Shown here: one piece after another, positions 10,101-14,838 of the stretch
How positions within the stretch are numbered: the stretch's first letter is position 1
Layout: each line of letters starts with the position of its first letter
Assembly (NCBI GenBank): GCA_019415505.1
Contig: DXZC01000051.1
Coordinates: 1-14,838 of the forward strand
Reading direction: 5' to 3'
Length of the DNA stretch: 14,838 bases
From: Peptococcaceae bacterium
GTDB lineage: Bacteria; Bacillota; Dehalobacteriia; UBA7702
Program-made: the position numbers and the translations under genes
Notes under the pieces: generated by a model
Told to the model about the DNA's origin: nothing
Seen by the model: only the letters and a program-made list of their open reading frames with translations
Database searches by the model: none

Positions 10101-13100
10101 TAACTACCATCATCAGCCAGAGCCTTTAAGGCAAATTCGATTGTAGCGTCAGGATAATCGGTAGCAAACTCATTACCATTGTTATAGGTGGTCACTGCAG
10201 CGAAGGCTATTTCAATTTCGCCATTATGTGCGCCACCGGAAAGTTGTTCAATGGTAACATCAGCGGAAGTGTCAAGGATTACAGCGTCCTTAGGAACTAA
10301 CTTAATCACTAATTCGCTGGGAGCGCTTTCGGAAACAACTACGTTTGCCTGGCTGTAGGCTTCATAATCAACGCCGTCATATTCGCCCTCTGCCACGCTA
10401 ACGGTATATTCATCACTGTAGAGCTGAACCTTGCTATTATCGTCAGCTACGGTGTGAACTTTATTGTGGGTAGCGCCGGTGAAGGTTACTTCCACAGAAT
10501 CCTTAATGGTTTCGCCGGTAACGGCGTCAACCACTTTAATGGGTACAGCATTGAGGAAGAAGTTAATATCTACAGTTTTTGCACCAGCGGCGGATACGGT
10601 AAAGGCATAAGCTTCTACCAATACATCACCATTAGCTGCCACTACCTTGGCGGCGTATTCGCCTTCGGGCATGGTCAAAGCTTTATAGGTTCCGTCTGTA
10701 GTATATTCGTAAGGTTCGCCGCCATTGAACTGAGCGTAATCTGCAGTGGCCGCGTTAGTCTGGGTGATAGTTACTTGAGCGTCGCTCAAAGGCGCATGGT
10801 TGAGGAACACGCCAATGTTCATCGCCACTTGTTGTACTTCAGGTACAGCCTGGAAGATGAGTTCAGCAGGAGTTGTATCCATCACGCCGTTTGTTACAGA
10901 GAATTCTACGCCGTGTACAGCATCGTATAAGCCGTCGTAATCAGCAGCGGGATAGAAGGATGCTCTGTAGTTACCATCGGGCAGGAAGATATACATACCG
11001 CCGGTGGGAACAGCCTCGTTATCATAAAGCACCGCGGTGGATTCGCCGTCTTCGTTCACGGAGACCAATCTCAGGGCGCCCTGCAAGGCTTTGTTAGTAA
11101 CAGAGTCAACCGCGCCAACCTTGATAGTTGCGGTTACGGCAATATCAGATTTTGTACCAGGCTCGGAATCAAGATAGAAGTTGATTATGCCAATGGAATC
11201 AGCCGCAACTTCCGTTACGCCGTCAGCATTGCCCCGGGCAATTACAGATACGGTATTGCCGGTGAGTTCAGCGTAATTAGTCTGAATATCTTCAGCCGCA
11301 TTGTTGAAGTTATAGCCGGTTGCATTAGCCACAGTGTTCCAATAGGCTGTAATCTTACCTGTTTCAGCAGAGCGTTCTACTCTGATGCCACTGGGAGCAG
11401 CCAGCTTAGTAGCGACGATAATAGTATCGGAGTCAACACTGTTGGTAATGTCGCTATGGGCTCTGGAAATGTAGTAGCTGTATTCTTTATCTCTCGAGCT
11501 GAGATCATAGGTTACAGTTTGGCTGTCAGCATCAAAAACGCCGTCAGCTATTTTTTCTTCAGCGCCGTTAGGTCCGTCTACGCCATAGAGGGCATAACTC
11601 AGGTTGCCTATTTCAGCTTCTGGTGTTTCTCCCTTATCCGCAGTAGTTACCGCAGATACAGTAAGAGTATTACCATCAGGACTTAAAACGCCCTTTTCGC
11701 TCTTATCCAAGGCGATGTAATCTACAGGATAGACGTAAACCAGGAGACTGCCGGGATAAGTTTTACTGATTACATAGGAAGCGGCTTGGTCGTTAGCTTT
11801 GTATTCCACATTGTCATTGGAAGTAAAGGCTTTGGTGCTAACAGTATATTGTCCGCCTTCCACCAGATAAACGGTTCTGCCGTTCTTATCAATCTTGTTT
11901 AAGGTATAGACGGGACCGTTATTTGTAGAGATAGTAATTAAATCTTGGGCTTCACCTTCTACATACTTCTTATTGACCGGATCGTAGAGGGTTAAGACCT
12001 TAGAAACCTTCTTGAAGTCGCTGTTTTGACTGCCAAAGCTACCTAAAATCAGGGAGTATCTGGCGGTTTCCGAAGTAATTACAATACTGCAAAGGTCGGA
12101 ATCTACAGCAGCGTTATCAATTTTAACCTGACATTCGTCATTGGATTTAGCCTGAACTGTTTCTTCCGCCACTACCTTATTGTTATCAAAGGTATTATAA
12201 ATGGTAACAGTATAGGTAATGTATTCGTCCTTATTGGTATTCTGGTCTAAATTAGCGAAGGCCGCATCGTCAGTCCAGGTTATTATATTATCAGAGCTAT
12301 AGGCAATATTTTGGGGTTCGCTCTGATGTACCTGGGCTACAGTGGGAACGGAGTCAGCGTACAGAGTAGTAACGTCAGCGCCTAACTCTTCGGGATCGTA
12401 ATTACCCTTGGTAGTAACAGAAACTTCACATTCTTTCTCTACCTCTGTAGCAGGGCTGGTAACTGTCACAGCTTCGCCGCCGTCGATAGATACGTCGTAT
12501 TTGTTCAACTCGCTGGCTTTAGCCCAACTCAAGGTCGAGATGAATTCAGCATCGGTGGTCAGTTCAAAGCTATCGTTATCTACGTTTTCTTGTCTATCTA
12601 TTGTTACGTCAGTAACAACGGAGTCAACATAGATAGTAGCTGCCCAATAGGGATTATCCGCATTATCGTCTTTCTGTTCCAGAGTGCGTACCGCGTCTTT
12701 ATTATATACTGCGGTTTTAGTGATGCCATTATCAGGGTCGTTATCCGTGTCATATATAGCGGTAACTTCCACATCTGCCGCTGCATCCTGGGCACTGTCT
12801 AAGGTTACAGTATAGCTTAAATCAGGAGTATAGACAGGGTCATTGCCATCAACCACAACCCGATAATAAGAGGCGTCAGCCACAGCATCCCAAGAGATAG
12901 TATATTCATCAGCGCTTTCCTTGGTAAAGCCAGTGATTACCGGCTGTTCAAGCTGTTCCAGGGTTACCCTGGTAGCGCTATCAGCCCAGTCAGCATGTTT
13001 GTAAGCATTGCTGGATCTGGCGGAAGTTATAATGTCTACACTACCGGTAGTGGGTGAAGTAGTGGTTTGGTCAAATAAGCCGGACAGGCCTATTGCTATT

Positions 13101-14820
13101 TGACCGTTATCTTCGTGGCCAGTTTGGGTGTTGGGGGTGTCGCCCACATTATATGTAACCTTGTAAGCGGAGTTAGGATCAACATTGGCGTTGGGAGTAG
13201 GAGCAAAGACAAACTTCCAGCCGTCAGTGGGTCCGTCAGTTACTAAGGTGAGGTTCTGGGTTCTGTCCAGAGCTACCAGAGGATCTCTCATAATATAAGC
13301 GAGAATTTCCTTTGCCGCCGCATCCACAGTGAAGGTGCGCACGGGGGCTAATTCACCGGGAGCCGCCGCATCGCTAAAGGTGCTAATCAGCAACTCTTCA
13401 ATTTCTGTAGCGGGATCTTCTTCGAGAATAGTTTCTGAATAATCAATGCTATAGCCGTATGTGCCGTAAGGCAGTCTGGCCACAACATTACCTTGAGCAT
13501 CTGTTGTTACCAGAACATCGGGAGTTACTTCGCCGAGCTCAGGTAAGCCATTAGCGTAGATGCTAACTTCAGCGCCTGCAATATCCCGAGTTTGAGTAGT
13601 GGTGCTAGCCAGAAGCGTATCTGCCCTATATTCGTCAGTATAAGCCTTTACGTTAATGGTATAAGTACCATATTGCAAATCTTCCACTACTATATTATTG
13701 TCTTCGCCAAAGTATTCACCATATACCTGTTGGGTATTCTGGGTTTTGGGAGCGCCGGTGTTGATTACTTCAATATCGTATTTAACGCCGTCAACAATAA
13801 TTTTTGCACCGTTATCTTCTATATCAAAAAGATTGATAGATGTTTCGGTGGTGGGATAGTAAACAATCTTGCCTGCAGCATCGGTGATGCGCACGAGGTA
13901 ATTGCTTTCATAACCACTGGGCATTTTATTGATATCAGTGGGGTCGGTCCAGGAAAGTTCACCAGTATAGGGGTTAAATACCTTATCAGTTAACTCAGCG
14001 GCATGATACAATTTGCTGGAGAAAATAGCCGAAGAGATAGTGCTGGTACCGGAACCCCTATTGGTAATTGTCAGCGGGCCGTCATCATTAACATTAATGC
14101 CCTCTGGCTTAGTCAAAGAAGTTTCCGGAGTTTCTTCCGCCGCCACTTGCGGTACGGTTACTGTATTGTTAGTTACAGCGTTGGTATTTACTTCATAGGA
14201 TTTAACGCCGTCACAGCGGGGCCAGGATAAGACATAATCGCCTTGGCCGTCCCTAGCGTCAGGATCGAAGACTAAAGTGGGGGTGCCGGTAGGCTGATGT
14301 ACCTGAACACTTTGTTCAGCAGGAGCAGAGGTCAGGAAGAGCACGCCTCTGTTACCCTGTTCAGCCGCTGCCTTGGCGTCCGCTTCAGTATATTTTTCAT
14401 TACCTATGGCAGTTAGTTTGACATTATGTTCATCATAATTGTCCCGCAGGTCCACTTGGACGCTAATGTTCAAGAGATCGCCGTCAACCTGATATTTACC
14501 GTCTAATACATCGCCAATGTTAGCTGCCGCGTCATAAACGCCGTTTGCCACATCTTGCGGCGCATTATCGTCCATTTGGAATACATATTTTTCCGCGAAC
14601 ACAGCATCGGGTATAGTATATTTCCAGTCAACACTGTAATTAATTTTATCTTCTAATTGCTGGAGAGCCACAAAGGTTGGTTCGCTCAAGGTATCGATTT
14701 TCACAGAGGATAAATTATCCAACTGTTGAGCGCTCAAGCCATTACCTTCAGTTTCAACGGCAATACGATAAATAGTGTCTTTATCCACTAAGTCAGCGGG
14801 AATTGCGTATTTGGCTACGC
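824..14820 (-). CDS. Giant repetitive surface/secreted protein with Fn3-like and Cna-B-like modules, 5'-truncated
   Basis: A single uninterrupted frame runs from the contig edge to a TAA at 824-826. It gives 4,654 residues if counted from the GTG at 14786-14788 (the numbering used throughout) and about ten more upstream. That GTG is probably not the start: the codons before it (VAKYAIPADL) align with an internal module (DASFSVPDIN), and the first upstream stop, TAA at 14828-14830, lies inside adapter sequence. The protein is Thr/Ala/Val/Asp-rich, has only about six cysteines, and is built of beta-rich modules: eleven Fn3-like A modules (anchors at residues 34, 613, 1129, 1623, 1912, 2372, 2675, 3140, 3614, 4081, 4550) alternating with Cna-B-like modules (LPxGxYTVxV-type strands). 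No signal peptide, SLH, LPXTG, RTX or catalytic domain is seen in the part present. By inference it is an extracellular stalk or adhesin-like protein; its exact function and ligand are unknown. A strong terminator follows 43 bases after the stop. Confidence 0.95.
1142..2548 (-). repeat. Super-unit 9 (residues 4081-4549), long form A-B1-B2-C-D
   Basis: The A module has LEAP, AVISWNKVANAAGYVV, YTVTAIGN and FYLDS at residues 4165-4169, then the linker SGTVTVPAAPPQNITV. B1 has LNDGEYAATFTW and VVVTDGVPNP. B2 has LEAGTYTATATDD. C has FLDGANNSAPAGKVKI, LPAGQYDVEVV, YTIKYLPKNSQSI, and D has VTYDLYGVASTGN. At 469 residues it is the last complete unit. Confidence 0.75.
2549..3949 (-). repeat. Super-unit 8 (residues 3614-4080), long form A-B1-B2-C-D
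   Basis: The A module has LATP, LKMSWSQVDNVVEYAV, YKVTALAY and a degenerate LYASS at residues 3697-3701. B1 has VTFTANVVGTVTVES, LADGDYTAKFA, FSVKDGVLVGNTEVKF. B2 and C follow (LAPGTYTLTYAGF, GIEYNGGAITFTV, LQLSFDKPQALAPS). D then ends at the next anchor. It is 467 residues long. Confidence 0.75.
3950..5371 (-). repeat. Super-unit 7 (residues 3140-3613), long form A-B1-B2-C-D
   Basis: The A module has LDTP, the well-formed core LVLTWGAVANATAYVV, YTVKALGN and FYHDS at residues 3224-3228. B1 has VTFSANMAGTVTVQL, LADGKYTATFAP, FTVSDGSLQDLTKVAF. B2 follows as beta-rich sequence. C has LDSGEYTVTVAAG, VNYQAYSQDFTV, and D has ADKVAGADSYTLTYY. The DNA encoding the start of B1 (5024-5062) is 34/39 identical to the corresponding stretch of super-unit 8 (3608-3646). 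Confidence 0.75.
5372..6766 (-). repeat. Super-unit 6 (residues 2675-3139), long form A-B1-B2-C-D
   Basis: The A module has LQAP, LILSWNQV, YTVAANGN and LYLDS at residues 2752-2756. B1 has DIYGNAVTGNVTITGD, LEDGTYTATLTP and LTITGGKVVDSS. B2 has LAYNPELTKTTVYL, LYLPAKEYTFTPQ. C has FDGKTLQQVTPTVAVY, LPDGDYVADIT, ELSAGVVYDPA, IYVTFTPKEAVTL. D has YTLYGYKANADK. It is 465 residues long and starts the run of four successive long units. Confidence 0.75.
6767..7675 (-). repeat. Super-unit 5 (residues 2372-2674), short form A-C-D
   Basis: The A module has LSNP, LVISWGAIANATGYAI, YTVMAQGN and a degenerate MFGDS at residues 2449-2453. It passes straight into C (LVDGATGAAVPADV, WGEEYDITVDL, LTITLEPSDYIAV) and D (MSYTLYKEDAKGN), without B1 or B2. 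It is the second short unit (303 residues). Units 2-5 therefore alternate long, short, long, short. Confidence 0.75.
7676..9055 (-). repeat. Super-unit 4 (residues 1912-2371), long form A-B1-B2-C-D
   Basis: Approximate residue layout: A 1912-2005 (LATP, LMLGWSEVAHASSYLL, YTVQAIGN, FYLNS at 1990-1994); B1 2006-2110 (LEDGSYTVTL, FTIKGGLVEGS, LGYNTNL); B2 2111-2200 (AGYLTLEYNDG, LYLATDKEYVFTL); C 2201-2290 (DGYTGKPVEATAEF, LQPGTYSFEIV, ISVVFVPEAQEQL); D 2291-2371 (LEFAPVDNADHYVLKKY). B1 and B2 are clearly related to those of super-unit 6. Confidence 0.75.
9056..9922 (-). repeat. Super-unit 3 (residues 1623-1911), short form A-C-D
   Basis: The A module has LATP, YKLTWNAVENAASYTY, a degenerate ITVQAVPD in place of YTVxAxGN, and YYLPS at residues 1703-1707. 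It is followed directly by the C module (VKDGHTGKAVDATVTI, LPVGTKYTVTVN, AGVAYAEDS, VVLTFDPADSQQL) and then D (YSLIGVAANG). The B1 and B2 modules found in the neighbouring units are absent. Its length of 289 residues is about 170-200 less than a long unit. Confidence 0.75.
9923..11404 (-). repeat. Super-unit 2 (residues 1129-1622), long form A-B1-B2-C-D
   Basis: The A module has LAAP, then AYWNTVANATGYNF, VSVIARGN and FYLDS at residues 1204-1208. It is followed by B1 (LPDGNYRASF), B2 (MPEGEYAAKVV), C (VVDAVTGETIKDSVEVTF, with YTVSVAEGEYDGVDYEAYSQ) and D, which ends at the next anchor. At 494 residues it is the first unit with the regular long order. Part of its C module (GEYDGVDYEAYSQ) closely resembles that of super-unit 7 (GKIGEVNYQAYSQ). 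Confidence 0.7.
11405..12952 (-). repeat. Super-unit 1 (residues 613-1128), irregular, three Fn3-like segments
   Basis: This unit opens with the LEQP anchor and an Fn3-like core (YTISWDAVADASYYRV). Two further Fn3-like segments follow (STLSWAKASELNKYDVSI and NIITWTDD...YTVTIYN). FYLDS-like strings occur twice as degenerate forms (ATIYVDS, LYADS). A C module (VEGGQYTVSTKAF, YVYPVDYIALDKS) and a D module (LSYALYGVDGPNG) close it. An Asp-rich loop that may bind calcium is at residues 680-689. The unit is 516 residues, longer than the regular units. Confidence 0.6.
12953..14689 (-). repeat. Super-unit 0 (residues 34-612), irregular
   Basis: This 579-residue unit opens with an A module: LSEP anchor at residue 34, VKLTAIGN, then LFLTS at 150-154, which is the FYLDS position of other copies. 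Two more Fn3-like stretches follow, with core tryptophans in YVLSWPRCDGVKSYEV and GELSWTDP. Next is a Cna-B-like segment (GAEVSIYANGLPELGE followed by LPYGTYGYSI) and then a D-like module. Its offset from anchor to the FYLDS position (116 residues) is longer than in all other copies (75-86). It is the longest and least regular of the visible units. Confidence 0.6.
14690..14818 (-). repeat. Truncated D module at the 5' edge of the giant gene
   Basis: The first readable residues, beginning with VAKYAIPADL ten codons before the apparent GTG start, match the C-terminal half of a D module. Compare VAKYAIPADLVDKDTIYRIA here with DASFSVPDINDYSYFELIA from residues near 2,340: a short strand, a proline, an acidic turn, then an aromatic-rich strand. 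The stretch ends as D modules do, running into an L-x-x-P anchor (LSEP, residue 34). This shows that at least one further unit lies beyond the contig edge. Confidence 0.75.
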
Positions 14821-14838
14821 CTGTCTCTTATACACATC
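14821..14838. other. Untrimmed Tn5/Nextera mosaic-end adapter
   Basis: The final 18 bases, CTGTCTCTTATACACATC, are identical to the reverse complement of the hyperactive Tn5 mosaic end used in tagmentation libraries, and they sit exactly at the sequence end. This is a sequencing artefact, not genomic DNA. It places an in-frame TAA (14828-14830, minus strand) upstream of the giant gene's apparent start and hides the true truncation. Confidence 0.95.

Noticed and set aside
10454..10930. 158-codon plus-strand frame, and other plus-strand frames within 824-14820
   Set aside because: These are opposite-strand shadows of the giant gene, produced by its codon use. The minus-strand frame shows consistent modular protein repeats across the same bases.
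14786..14788. GTG as the authentic start codon of the giant gene
   Set aside because: The in-frame upstream codons encode residues that align with an internal D module, and the upstream stop is inside adapter sequence.
1..14838. CRISPR array, tRNA, rRNA, insertion sequence or prophage genes
   Set aside because: No regularly spaced direct repeats with unique spacers, no tRNA/rRNA-like sequence and no transposase or phage protein were seen. The only repeats are in-frame protein modules and short 9-bp units.

Overview
The window is dominated by one giant open reading frame on the minus strand (824 to the right edge). It encodes more than 4,650 residues of a repetitive protein with extracellular character. 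The protein is built from beta-sandwich-like modules resembling fibronectin type III (Fn3) and Cna-B/carboxypeptidase-regulatory-like domains. The gene is cut off at its 5' end. The last 18 bases of the window (14821-14838) are exactly the Tn5/Nextera mosaic-end adapter, so this is an untrimmed contig end and not genomic DNA. The apparent GTG start at 14786-14788 is therefore probably false. The reading frame upstream of it aligns with an internal repeat module and is closed only by a TAA lying inside the adapter.

The host looks bacterial. A textbook sigma-70-type promoter and a strong Rho-independent terminator are present, and the standard genetic code is used. Moderate GC in the gene, AT-rich flanks and this kind of giant repeat protein would fit Bacillota (Negativicutes or Clostridia), but there is no taxonomic marker and I hold that only weakly. 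The adapter shows a transposase-fragmented sequencing library, typical of draft or metagenome assemblies.

Layout, left to right: 1-31, outward-facing minus-strand promoter for a gene beyond the left edge; 32-130, AT-rich spacer; 131-155, weak minus-strand terminator-like hairpin at the end of a less AT-rich, hairpin-prone stretch (136-240); 241-740, non-coding, purine-rich on the minus strand, with 9-bp tandem repeats and a G8 tract but no convincing gene; 742-780, strong terminator of the giant gene; 824-14820, the giant gene; 14821-14838, adapter.

Within the giant protein I find eleven copies of an Fn3-like module (A). Each begins near an L-x-x-P anchor, and most carry YTVxAxGN and FYLDS-like signatures. 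They head super-units of two lengths. Long units (about 460-494 residues) have order A-B1-B2-C-D. Short units (289 and 303 residues) have order A-C-D, with B1-B2 absent. The order is: irregular, irregular, long, short, long, short, long, long, long, long, then a lone terminal A module. The C-terminal units are more regular than the N-terminal ones. The most plausible role is a very long stalk or adhesin-like surface or secreted protein, but signal peptide, anchor and any functional head would be in the missing N-terminal part. No C-terminal anchor is visible.
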